Shown here: one piece after another, positions 12,902 to 25,402 of the stretch
How positions within the stretch are numbered: position 1 is the first letter of the stretch
How the letters are laid out: every line of letters starts with the position of its first letter
From: Artocarpus heterophyllus
Lineage: Eukaryota; Streptophyta; Magnoliopsida; Rosales; Moraceae
Length of the DNA: 64,000 bases
Direction: 5' to 3'
Assembly: GCA_025403435.1 (NCBI GenBank)
Contig: CM046333.1
Span: forward strand, 18,749,770 to 18,813,769
Notes under the pieces: generated by a model
Told to the model about the DNA's origin: nothing
The model's database searches: none
What the model saw: the letters and a program-made list of their open reading frames with translations, nothing else
Program-made: the position numbers and the translations under genes

Positions 12902-14072
12902 TATGGTTTTTACGTAAATTTACGAGTTTGTGATCATGCTATACGTATAAATTATGTGATCTTGATTTCTCCTATGCTTGAATTTAATTTTATAGAGAGT
13001 TAGTAGTCGACGTTTCTATATATATTTTTATATATTATCATGGATTATATGGTGAATGTTTATTAATTAATTATGGTTGATTAAATTATTATTTAATTAT
13101 TTACTAATTAATTAATTTTTACCGGTTATGGTTCCTTAGAGCTTAGAATGTATATCTAAGTTTTTCATATAATTAGATCGTGGACTATCATCTCTGTCTA
13201 GGAATTATTATTTAATTTTAAATTTGTAAAAATTTTATAATTAAATAATCATTCGGAGAAGACGGATCTAGAAGAGTGATGATAGTGTTTCCAAGTATTT
13301 TTTGAGTCTCTAATTTTATATTTTTGAATTGCTAAAAATAAAATTGATAAATTGCATTAAAAACTATATTTTCTAAAAAGTGTGATTTTTGCTCTGGCGG
13401 TATGCCGAACCCTCCAGTTTGGCAGACCGATGGTCGTAGAATCGGCAGGTTGGACTTTGGGTTCGATAGGCCGTTCACAAGGCAAAATTTTGGTGGCTCT
13501 AGCGACAGGCTGAACTTTCTAGTTCGGCAAGCTGAACTGTCATGATTGGCAGGTCGACTTGAAGAGAACGATAGGCCAATAGATTATGACTGAAAGGCCA
13601 ATCACATAGGTCAGTATGCCGATAGAGAGCTGTAATTTGTCTAGAAAAGGTGCATTTTTGATGCAGTTTTGATTTTATTTTTGGAACAATTCTAGAAACA
13701 TTAAAATTTGGATATGACTGGAAATATAGAGTATTCGATCTATGCGGGATTGAAGACTTGAAGATGGATATTACATGAAGAAGGATACAGCTTGAGGATT
13801 CAAGGATGAAGAATCGATAATATGTTTCGATTATTCTCCTGTAATCTTTATGTTCTATTCTCTAGGGTGGAACCATGATATTATGGTTATTTATTATTAT
13901 TTTGCTTGTAGCTTTGCTTGACTACATTATAACATGCTTTGCCATGTATATTGATAACATGCCATATAGAATAGGGAGTGCCGCTCATTTAAAATTGTTC
14001 ATTCATGTTCTCAAAATAAAACCTTGATTTCAAAAGAATGAGTGGGAGACGGTTTTCGAAGAGAGGACCTAC
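12902..14072 (+). other. Copia A leader before gag (5' half)
   Basis: About 1.2 kb of non-coding leader runs up to the gypsy A insertion point. Region 13393-13625 holds a cluster of about eight GGCAGGCCGA-like motifs. No ORF of note was seen. The last five bases, CCTAC, are the left target duplication of gypsy A. Confidence 0.6.
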
Positions 14073-17020
14073 TGTAACGCCCCTTAGCTCGGACGTCACA
14101 GATATCGTTACATTCATACATTCATACTTAATAATCCTTAAACATAAACGTAATTACATAGCTTATACGATGTTTTCAAATATAAACGTAGTTAAACATA
14201 CATAACAAGGATCCATTCATACATCTAAATTTTTTTTTTTATATAACTTATCCTTGTTTAAAATAACATTGTATAACTTATTCCATATCATAATTTATTC
14301 AATTATATTTTAAATTAATCATAAACTTATTTAATAATATAGGTTTATCAAGTTGTAAAAAACATCACATCAAAATCTCCTTAATCAACACATCTTATAT
14401 ATAAGTCTCTTACTCCCACAGTTCGGCAGGCCGAACATGATCGGCAGGCCAGAGTTCCCTCAACCGACAGGCCGGCAGAGGCTTTGCAATTCTGACCAAA
14501 TACTTAACCACGTTTGGTAGGTTGAAAACATGATCCGCAGGCCAAACTTTCAGACTTCGACAGGCTGACCAAGGATGTTCGGTAGGCCGACCGAGCCAAA
14601 ATTTATGAGAAAAACCTAATTTTTAAAACAAAACAACTTTTCATAAAATGTTGCGGAAGTTCATAATTAATTAAAAAATGATATAATAACTTATAAAACC
14701 ATAGTATAAGTATTCTTAAAACTTAACAAAAAAATATGTTCAAAATAAATAACTTGATTAAAACATAAAAACATTCTTCTTGGCGTGATTCCGGTTACAA
14801 TTCATCGTGCATAATGCTCACACGCCTCTCCATGTCCTCCACCTAATCCATGATTTTCTTACCCTTATTTGCAACATGACATAAAACATGATTAAGCTAA
14901 TGCTTAGTAAGTACATATAATTCTCACAAAATAAAAACATTTCATAAACATCATCATCATTGTCATCATATCATAAAAGTGCCTTAAGCACAATTTCATG
15001 GAACATATCTTTCATTGCGTTCATCGTTTAAAATCCATTTTATCTTAAGGGCCCAAGTGTTGCACCATAAACATCATCATAGGCGCGCCGTCATGAGAGG
15101 AGAAGGGTAGCTAATCCAAAACCAAACATGACATCATAACATTTCATTTCATAACATGGGTGTGCAACACTTATTAGGTGATACATATTTACATAATTTT
15201 TATACTTTGAAACATGCCAAAATCATCATGGACAACTTAAAATCATGAAATCTTTCATAGAAATTCTTAAGGAAAATATCCATAAAATCATCATGAATAT
15301 CATTATGAACATAACATCAAATCTTGTAAAAACGTGTCATGTTGCAGGTGAGAATGTACTTACTTTAAAGCTAGCTTACTAAACCTTTACGTGATTTGGT
15401 GACGACGCCGCGGTCTCGTAGTGCTCGTTCCTTAAGTGTTCATGCCATTTATCCATTTAAAGATGCAATGAAAATTAATACGTATCATAAAACATCCATG
15501 CATATATCATTCATTCATATATACATTCATCTCATAATCCATAACCTTCATTGTGAAAACATGAAATTATCATCACATAAATTTTCATCTCATTCATTAC
15601 AAACATAAAAATCTTTTTGAAAGCGTTTTCGAACAAATACATATATTTTAATTTAAAACTCCATACAATCATCATATTATCATGCATAAAATTATTTTAT
15701 TATCATAAAATCATTTAACACATAAAACGTTTTATAAAACGAAAATCCAAAAACAACATTATCAAAACAGTTTTCTTATTATAATCTCATAAAAATTTCA
15801 TAACATAAAATACATTCATCTTACATTGTACATGCATATTCTTAACAACTTTCAAGAAAAACATCATATCTACCCCTTGAATATCATTACATTTTTCATA
15901 CATCAAGATTAAACAGTAATATTTACTATGAGGGGTAGAAGATAAAAAATCCATATTTTATCATAAAAACGTTGAAACAACTTGAAACTTAGGAAAACAT
16001 TTCATAACACATACATGCATATCATATTAAAAATTCAACACAAATACAATACCTAAAGAAGATATTGTTGACGGTTTGAGGAGGAGATTTTCTTTCAAAA
16101 ACACAAAGAAAAACTGAGTTCTTATCTTGAATTTTCTTCTCAAAACCCTTGAATTCAACCAACGAAAATTCAATTTTTTTTTTAATGTTCTCAGAAAATT
16201 TTCGTGAGAGAGAGAGAGAAGGACCTCGTGGAAAAGAGAAGAGGAAGATAGAGAAAATCAGAAAATGTCTTAGGAGAGAGAGAGAGAGAGTAAAAATATT
16301 TTGAGGAGAAGAATGTTAAAAAAAAATTAACGTAATGAGAATAATGAAGATTCATTACTCTTCATTAAGTCAGAATTTTCTGACTGTTTAAAGGGCAAAT
16401 GGCGTGGCAGAAGGTGAGAGAAGAGGGAAAGTCAAGCAATCACTCATAACTTTCCATGTTTTACCCTTCTTAAAATAGGAAACCATTTAAAATCAGATAA
16501 ATAAATGCGCAGTCAAATTCTTTAATTTCCTTAACTGATAAAACATTCCATTATTGTGCCAATTAATCACATTAAATCATCCATTTAACATAATTAACTC
16601 AGCAATAATTTTGGAGAGATTTCTGCTGACTGCCTATCAGCCGTGTTCGGCCTGTGGATTTTCCCCTTCGGCCTGCCGGTTCCACCAAGTTCGGCCTGCC
16701 GATGGGTTTCTTCGGCCTGCCGATCTCGGGCAGTCATTTCGGCCTATCGATCTTAAAAGTTCGGCCTGCTGAACTATCCATAAATGCCATGCATTAAAAC
16801 ATTCATACATCATTGCATCATAATTAAGCATACATTAAAATAATCATGAACATTTGAGCACAACGATTCCATGCGGTCGTCACCTGTCATAAAACTGGAC
16901 ATAAAAGTTAGTAACATTAACATCATATATCATTACGTATATCATAAGTTATTAATAAAATATCATTAACGTCGTTACTAACTTAACGTAATTCATTACA
17001 TAAAAATAGGTGGTGTTACA
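14073..17020 (-). repeat. Gypsy A 3' LTR (left copy)
   Basis: TGTAACGCCCC...GGTGGTGTTACA. It aligns with 21895-24893, with scattered mostly transition differences and a few indels, including loss of a 22-bp unit near 14435. It carries motif clusters at 14417-14605 (TTCGGCAGGCCGA sense) and 16640-16775 (TTCGGCCTGCCGA sense), GA microsatellites at about 16206-16219 and 16276-16290, and an AT-rich centre. Confidence 0.9.
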
Positions 17021-17036
17021 ATTCTCCCCACCTTAT
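17021..17036 (-). other. Gypsy A polypurine tract
   Basis: Read on the minus strand this is AAGGTGGGGAGAAT, directly adjoining the 3' LTR and suited to priming plus-strand DNA synthesis. Confidence 0.8.
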
Positions 17037-17057
17037 AAAAGTTTCATCCTCGAAACT

Positions 17058-20000
17058 TAAAATAAATACGGATACATAGCTTTCATGTCATCTTCACGTT
17101 CCCATGTGGCTTCTTCAACTTGTTGATTTCGCCATAATACCTTAACCAATGGAATTTTTTTATTCCTCAAGGTCTTGGTTTTCCGATCGAGTATCTTCAT
17201 TTGGCTTTTCTTCATAACTTAAGTCTTCCCGTATCTCGATCACTTGTGGCTCAATCATATGCGTAGGGTCCGGAACATACTTCTTGAGCATGGAGACATG
17301 AAATACATCATGCATTGCGGACATTTCAGATGGTAACTTCAGCTGATAAGCTACTTTGCCTATTCGTTTAACAACTTCATAAGGACCGATGAATCTTGGA
17401 CTTAACTTGCTTTTCTTTCCAAACCTCATAACCCCTTTCATTGGTGCAACTTTCAAAAACACATATTCGCCCACGGCGAACTCTAAGGGTCTTCTTCTCT
17501 TGTCAGCATAACTCTTCTGACGGCTTTGTGCGGTCTCTATTTTTCTTCTTATTAACTTTATCATTTCAGAAGTTTCATTCACAAAATCGGTTCTTTCAAC
17601 ATCTACGCTTTCCATCAACTTCTTTTCACCAGCTTCGTGACAACATATAGGCGACCTGCATTTTCGCCCATATAGTGCTTCATATAGTGCCATCCCAATT
17701 GTTGCCTGAAAGCTGTTGTTGTAAGCAAACTCTGCTAACGGCAACATTTTACACCAGCTGGTCTTAAAATCGAGAGGACATGCCCGTAGCATATCTTCTA
17801 GAATCATGTTTGTCCTCTCTGTTTGGCCGTCAGTCTAAGGATGAAAAGTTGTACTGAAATGAAGCCTGGTTCCCAGTGCAATCTGAACACTCTTACAAAA
17901 CTTAGATGTGAACCTGCCATCACGATCTGAGATAATTGACTTGGGAATCCCATGAAGTCGTACAATCTCCTTAACATAGAGTTCCGCTAACCGTTCCATA
18001 GAGTAAGTGATCTTGATAGGAATGAAATGCGCCGTCTTTGTCAGCCGGTCCACAACTACCCAAATTGCATCATAGCCATTCATAGTTCTGGGAAAACCGG
18101 TAATGAAATCCATTGCTATATCTTCCTATTTCCATTCCGGTATTTGGATAGACTGCAGTTCACCACTAGGTCTCTGGTGTTCAGCCTTTACTTGCTGACA
18201 TGTCATACATTTCTTCACATACTTTGCAACATCATGTTTCATTCCAAACCACCAGAAGTTACCTTTTAGATCATTATACATCTTTGTTGCACCTGGATGA
18301 ATAGAGTAAGGAATGTCATGAATTTCCACCAAGATCTTTTCCCTTAAATCATCAACATTGGGAACACATAAATGGTCCTTAAGGTACAGAGTTCCGTCAT
18401 CCACAATACGAAACTCTTGACATTTTCCTTCTTTCATTTCTTGCTTGATCCTTACAAGGCTTACGTCGTCATATTGGTTACTCCAAATTTCATCATACAT
18501 CGTCAGAGCAAGAGAGAGTGCTGATAGCTGGCCTGCTATAACTTCTAAACCAAAGTCTAGAATTTCCTTTCTTAAAGGTGGAGACATTGCTTGCATAGAC
18601 ATCAACGTGGCAACTGACTTCCTACTTAAAGCATCAGCCACTCGGTTAGCTTTACCAGGATGATAAAGGATCTCATAATCTTAATCCTTCACCAACTCTA
18701 GCCATCTTCGTTGTCTCATGTTTAGATCTCTTTGCATGAAGAAGTACTTCAGAGTTTGATGATTAGTGAAGATCTTGCATTGGACCGCATATAAATAGTG
18801 TCTCCATATCTTCAACGTAAAAACAATTGCTACTAACTCGAGATCATGAGTAGGATAGTTCTTTTCGTAGTCCTTCAGTTGTCTTGAAGCATAAGCAATC
18901 ACTTTTTCATTTTGCATTAATACAGCTCCTAGGCCCATCTTGGATGCATCACTATAAATATCAAACCCGTCATTTGCTTCAGGAATTGCCAACACTGGAG
19001 CCGTCGTTAGCCTTTTCTTCAGTTCTTGAAAACTCTTTTTGCATGCATCCATCCATTCATACTTCTTTCCCTTGCGAGTCAAATTTGTGAGTGGAGCTGC
19101 TATCTTGGAGAAATCTTCTACGAATCTCTGATAATAACCTGCTAAACCTAAGAAGCTCCTTATTTCACTTGCATTCATCGGTTGCTTCCAATTGAGGACA
19201 GCTTCTATTTTAGCAGGATCAACCATAATCCCATCCTTGGAAATAACATGCCCCAAGAATGACACTTTATCCAGCCAAAACTCGCATTTGGAGAACTTTG
19301 CATATAACTGGTGTCTTCTTAAAGTCTCCAGTACAATCCTTAAATGCTCCTCATGTTCCTTGTGATTCTTAGAATAGACAAGAATATCATCGATAAATAC
19401 AACAATAAATTTATCGAAGAAATCCTTGAATACCCTGTTCATAAAATCCATAAAGACAGCAGGTGCATTGGTCAGACCGAAAGGCATAACCATAAATTCA
19501 TGGTGACCATACCTCGACCTGAAAGCAGTCTTGGGGATATCTCCTTCTTTAATCTTCAACTGGTGATATCCTGATCGTAGATCAATCTTTGAGAATGCAG
19601 ATGCACCCTTAAGCTGATCAAACAAATCATCAATTCGAGGCAACGAGTACTTGTTCTTGATCATTACCTTGTTCAGCTCTCTGTAGTCGATGCAGAGTCT
19701 CATAGTGCCATCCTTCTTCTTCACAAATAAAACTGGAGCACCCCATGATGAGTGACTTGGCCTGATAAATCCTTTGTCAAGTAGCTCCTTTAATTGCATG
19801 TGAAGCTCCTTTAATTCTGTCGGGCCATTCTATAAGGTGCTTTTGAGATTGGATCGGTGCCTAGAGCGAGCTCAATCTCGAATTCAACTTCTCTTTCTGG
19901 CGGTAGACTCGTCAGATCATTAGGAAACACATCTTCATATTCATGAACAACATGGACATCTTCAATTCTTGTCTTTCCTTCTTGGCTTTTGTCTACAACG

Positions 20001-21679
20001 TTCGCCAGATAACCCATGCAACCACTTGCTAATAACTTCCTTGCTTTCATTGCCGATAAAAACATGCTGGGTTTCTTTCTGGACTCGCCAACATAAATGA
20101 ACTTCTGATCACCTTCTAGATGGAAGATCACCTTTCATTTTTGGCATTCGATAGATGCATTGTACTTGCTTAGGAAATCCATCCCAAGAATCATGTCGTA
20201 GTAATGCATGTCGATCATAATGAGGTCGACGAAAAGTTCCCTATTAGAAATCCATAGGGGTACTGCATGCAAATAGTGCATGGATAATATCACTTCCCCG
20301 GAGGGTAATGTTGTAGTGAATCCCTGTCTCATAGGCTCTAAACGTACCTCTAACTTCTTAGCATATGACATAGATACAAAAGAATGAGTGGCACCCGTAT
20401 CAAAAAGAACATAAGCATCGTTAAATAAGCTTGTTATCTGACCTGTGACCACATTAGAAGCTTCTGCAGCCACTTGTTCTTTTGTCATGGCATAGATCCA
20501 GGCATTCGTCGGTGGGGCTTCAATTCTCCCTTGACTAATAAGTGGCCCTTCAAGGGAGGCTTGCATCTGATGAAGCTGGGCTTGAGGAAGAGGTCTCTAC
20601 GGGGCATTGGCATTCATCAACTTGGGGCAGTTCTTCACAAAGTGGTCTTCACGCCCATAGATGAAACATTGGTTTGTTCCCAAGTGACATTCCCCTGGAT
20701 GCTTCTTTCCACATTTGGCATACGGTTGAAATCGCCTGCCATTGTTGTTGCGCTGACTGTCATTGTGCCTCTTATTGTCTTGGCCCTGCTGTTGTTGAGG
20801 ATTGCCCTTCCTCTTATTGTTCCTCCAGTTCTGGTTGTTGTTGTTGCTGTTGTTCCTGTGGGGAGGGCAATTCTAGTTGCTTGCATTGTTGGCCTGTTGG
20901 TTGGGCTGAGGCTGGTTCCTTCTAAACTTTGACAAATGAAACTCAGCACGTTGAGCCCTCATGACAACCTGTTCTTGGGTCCTGGGTGGACTTCCCCCAT
21001 CAACAATTGCAGCAATGTCTGGTCTAAGGGCTCTGATCAACCTTCTGACCCTTTCACCTTCATTCATAACCATCCATGGACATAAATGGGTAAGCTGGTT
21101 AAACTTTGTCACCACATCAGTGACTAACATATCCCCCTGTCGTAAACTCTCGAACTCCTCATAATGCTTCCTCGTGACATTCATGTGGAAGAACTTCGTG
21201 TTGAATTCATGAACGAAGTCAGTCCATGTCATTTCTTCAACATTCCTGCTCTGTTCGATGCCATCCCACCATATCCTGGCCTCCATGGTGAGGCAGTACG
21301 AGGCATAGAGGACCTTCTCGTTGTTCGTGAAATCCATAAGTCTTAGGGTGGCTTCGATCGTCATTAACCATCCTTGAGCTACAAATGGATACTTAGAACC
21401 CTCAAAGTCTGCTGGCTTGACTCTCTTCCATCTGACCAGAAGAGGTTCCTAATAAGCTGCTGTTGGTTCAGCAGCAGGAGCTGGGACTTCGTTGACTTGA
21501 GGCTGCGGAGGAGGAGGAGGAGGCACATCATTGCCTCAACGTTCGTCATTCTGGCCATTGGCCCTTAAAGCAGAAATTTCCCTTCTTTGATCCTCCAACT
21601 GCCTTTGCAATTCAGCAATCATCATCATGAGTCTTTCATTGGTCTGGATGCGAGTCTGCATCCTTCTGTGGCCGTCCAT
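17058..21679 (-). pseudogene. Gypsy A gag-pol polyprotein, decayed
   Basis: The start is the ATG at 21679-21677, and the last stop is at 17060-17058. Gag lies at about 21679-20870, with WWDGIE and the FxxxFNTKFF region. Next come a zinc-knuckle region near 20730-20630 (second knuckle reads CFIYGREDHFVKNC, so its second Cys is lost), an aspartic protease with FDTGATHSFVS near 20400, and reverse transcriptase with FIDDILVYS near 19390. RNase H has [13 protein letters not shown] near 18950. The integrase has a HHCC finger near 18320-18200 and a DDE core at about 18110-17750, and the C-terminal tail is chromodomain-like and ends YPYLF. In-frame stops lie near 21525, 20866, 20132, 18680, 18124 and 17831. 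Single-base frame changes lie near 19830 and 17163. It cannot make a full polyprotein, though gag and RT blocks are long. Confidence 0.9.
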
Positions 21680-21877
21680 CGTAATTTCTCCTAAAAGAAT
21701 TAGGTCTTAGAAATAATCTTCCAATTATGAGACAGGTTTTCACTACTGAATCGTCAATCATTAAACATTCAAACCTTAATCTTATCATCATACTTGCATC
21801 AATACATCTAACTTAATAACATACTTACTTGGAAGACTTGGATTGATGTGTGGCGATATGAATTGTAATCGAAAATC

Positions 21878-21889
21878 TCTCTGATACCA
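21878..21889 (-). other. Primer binding site, initiator tRNA-Met (gypsy A)
   Basis: The minus-strand sequence TGGTATCAGAGA lies five bases inside the right LTR, which fixes that LTR as the 5' one. Confidence 0.88.
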
Positions 21890-21894
21890 AAGCC

Positions 21895-24893
21895 TGTAAC
21901 ACCACTTAGCTCGGACGTCATAGATATCGTTACATTTATACATTCATACTTAATAATCCTTAAACATAAACGTAATTACACAACTTATATGATGTTTTCA
22001 AATATAAACGTAGTTAAACATACATAACCAGGATCCATTCATACATCTAAATTTTTTTTTATATATATAACTTATCCTTGTTTAAAATAACATTGTATAA
22101 CTTATTCCATATCATAATTTATTCAATTATACTTTAAATTAATCATAAACTTATTTAATAATATAGGTTTATCAAGTTGTAAAAATCAGGATTTATCAAA
22201 CATCACATCAAAATCTCCTTAATCAACACATCTTATATATAAGTCTCTTACTCCCACAGTTCGGCAGGCCGAACTTGGGACTTCAGTAGGCCGAACATGA
22301 TCGGCAGGCCAGAGTTCCCTCAACCGGTAGGCCGGCAGAGGCTTTGCAATTCAGACCAAATACTTAACCACGTTCGGTAGGCCAAAAACATGATCGACAG
22401 GCCGAACTTTCAGACTTCGGTAGGCCGACCAAGGATGTCCAGCAGGCCGACCGAGCCAAAATTTATGAGAAAAACCTAATTTTTAAAACAAACCAACTTT
22501 TCATAAAATGTTGCGGAAGTTTATAATTCATTAAAAAAAATGATATAATAACTTATAAAACCATAGTATAAGTATTCTTATAACTTAACATAAAAATATG
22601 TTCAAAATAAATAACTTGATTAAAACATAAAAACGTTCTTCTTGGCGTGCTTCCGGTTACAATTCATCGTGCATAATGCTCACACGCCTCTCCATGTCCT
22701 CCACCTAATCCATGATTTTCTTACCCTTATCTGCAACATGACATAAAACATGATTAAGCTAATGCTTAGTAAGTACATATAATTCTCACAAAATAAAAAC
22801 ATTTCATAAACATCATCATCATTGTCATCATATCATAAAAGTGCCTTAAGCACAATTTCATGGAACATATCTTTCATTGAGTTCATCGTTTAAAAACTTA
22901 TTCCATTTTATCTTAAGGGCCCAAGTGTTGCACCATAAACATCATCATAGGCGCGCCGTCATGAGAGGAGAAGGGTAGCTAATCCAAAACCAAACATGAC
23001 ATCATAACATTTCATTTCATAACATAGGTGTGCAACACTTATTAGGTGATACATATTTACATAATTTTTATACTTTGAAACATGCCAAAATCATCATGGA
23101 CAACTTAAAATCATGAAAATCTTTCATAGAAATTCTTAAGGAAAATATCCATAAAATCATCATGAATATCATTATGAACATAACATCAAATCTTGTAAAA
23201 ACGTGTCATGTTGTAGGTGAGAATGTACTTACTTTAAAGCTAGCTTACTAAACCTTTACGTGATTTGGTGACAACGCCGCGGTCTCGTAGTGCTCATTCC
23301 TTGAGTGTTCATGCCATTTATCCATTTAAAGATGCAATGAAAATTAATACGTATCATAAAACATCCATGCATATATCATTCATTCATATATACATTCATC
23401 TCATAATCCATAACCTTCATTGTGAAAACATGAAATTATCATCACATAAATTTTCATCTCATTCATTACAAACATAAAAATCTTTTTGAAAATGTTTTCG
23501 AACAAATACATATATTTTAATTTAAAACTCCATACAATCATCATATTATCATGCATAAAATTATTTTATTATCATAAAATCATTTAAACACATAAAACGT
23601 TTTATAAAACGAAAATCCAAAAACAACATTATCAAAACAGTTTTCTTATTATAATCTCATAAAAATTTCATAACATAAAATACATTCATCTTACATTGTA
23701 CATGCATATTCTTAACAACTTTCAAGAAAAACATCATATCTACCCCTTGAATATCATTACATTTGTCATACATCAAGATTAAACAGTAATATTTACTGTA
23801 AGGGGTAGAAGATAGAAAATCCATATTTTATCATAAAAACGTTGAAACAACTTGAAACTTAGGAAAACATTTCATAACACATACATGCATATCATATTAA
23901 AAATTCAACACAAATACAATACCTAAAGAAGATATTCTTGACGGTTTGAGGAGGAGAATTTCTTTCAAAAACACAAAGAAAAATTGAGTTCTTACCTTGA
24001 ATTTTCTTCTCAAAACCCTTGAATTCAACCAACGAAAATTCAAATTTTTTTTTTTAATGTTCTCAGAAAATTTTCGTGAGAGAGAGAGAGAAGGAACTAG
24101 TGGAAAAGAGAAGAGGAAGATAGAGAAAATCAGAAAATGTCTTAGGACAGAGAGAGAGAGAGTAAAAATATTCTGAGGAGAGGAACGTTAAAAAAAAAAT
24201 TTTAACGTAATGAGAATAATGAAGATTCATTACTCTTCATTAAGTCAGAATTTTCTGACTATTTAGAGGGCAAATGGCGTGGCAGAAGGTGAGAGAAGAG
24301 GGAAAGTCAAGCAATCACTCATAACTTTCCATGTTTTTCCCTTCTTAAAATAGGAAACCATTTAAAATCAGACAAATCAATGTGAAGTCAAATTCTTTAA
24401 TTTCCTTAACTGATAAAACATTCCATTATTGTGCCAATTAATCACATTAAATCATCCATTTAATGTAATTAACTCAGCCATAATTTTGGAGAGATTTCTG
24501 TTGACTGCCCATTCAGCCGTGTTCGGCCTGTCGATTTTCCCCTTTGGCCTATCGGTTCCACCAAGTTTGGCCTGCCGATGGGTTTCTTCGGTCTGCCGAT
24601 CTCGGGCAGTCATTTCGGCCTGATCTTAAAAGTTCGGTCTACGAACTGTCCATAAATGCCATGCATTAAAACATTCATACATCATTGCATCATAATTAAA
24701 CATACATTAAAATAATCATGAACACTTGAGCACTGCGATTCCATGCGGTCGTCACCTATCATAAAACTTAACATAAAAGTTAGTAACATTAACATCATAT
24801 ATCATTACGTATATCATAAGTTATTAATAAAATATCATTAACGTTGTTACTAACTTAACGTAATTCATTACATAAAAATAGGCGGGTGTTACA
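21895..24893 (-). repeat. Gypsy A 5' LTR (right copy)
   Basis: TGTAACACCAC...GGGTGTTACA. It retains the 22-bp motif unit at 22275-22296 that the left copy lost and a 14-bp stretch near 22187 absent from the left copy. Motif clusters lie at 22256-22455 and 24518-24640. The near-end sequence is more diverged from its sister than the middle. Confidence 0.9.
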
Positions 24894-24898
24894 CCTAT

Positions 24899-25402
24899 GG
24901 CCTCTATCGTTGGTCCATAGGTAGTACATGGTGGTTCCGACCCTTAGGAAGAGACTTCATTATATACCAAGTTGGATCTCTAAAAGGCTAAGGTATTTTT
25001 GCATGATTTACAATTGCACATCCCTAAGTGGTGATTATAAATCATAGATAAAATATTAAACAATGGTTAAACACTCATGTTAATTTTATTATTAACCTCC
25101 CCTAGGAGCTTTGTTAATAAAATTAATGGCCAAAGAAATGATTATTAATATATGTTGGATCATACGGGTCTTAGATGGCATATATTAATCAGGAGGGGAT
25201 CTGTGTTCCTAATTGAATTTGGCAAGACTCCCCTAGGAGCTTGTTGAATTATGAGTTGGGAATTATCATTGTAAGGTTGTGATATTTTCAAGGTTTTGAC
25301 ACATAAACACATTTGTGTGTTTTACATGATTGTGTTATCTTACTAAATTATTATTATATGTTTGCTTATGTTTGGTATATGATTCTTTATTATAGATTAA
25401 AA
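24899..25402 (+). other. Copia A leader before gag (3' half)
   Basis: This is a non-coding continuation of the copia A leader after the gypsy insertion. It contains two AACCTCCCCTAGGAGCTT/AAGACTCCCCTAGGAGCTTG segments (about 25096 and 25228) that look like an imperfect direct repeat of roughly 130-bp spacing. No ORF is present. Confidence 0.5.

Larger units (their letters stand above)
14073..24893 (-). mobile_element. Gypsy A: complete Ty3-gypsy chromovirus (Tekay/Del-like)
   Basis: Two LTRs of about 2.95 kb with TGTAAC...GTTACA ends surround an internal region of 4.87 kb read on the minus strand. The primer site for initiator tRNA-Met is next to the right LTR, and the polypurine tract is next to the left LTR. 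Target duplications CCTAC (14068-14072) and CCTAT (24894-24898) differ at one base. Gene order gag, protease, RT, RNase H, integrase with a C-terminal chromodomain-like tail, plus very long LTRs, points to the Tekay/Del branch. It is nested in the leader of copia A, so it is younger than that element. Confidence 0.88.

Noticed and set aside
20674..20925. Plus-strand ORF rich in cysteine (runs of Cys)
   Set aside because: It is antisense to the Asn/Gln-rich nucleocapsid region of gypsy A gag; the Cys runs are the complement of CAA and AAC repeats, not a peptide gene.
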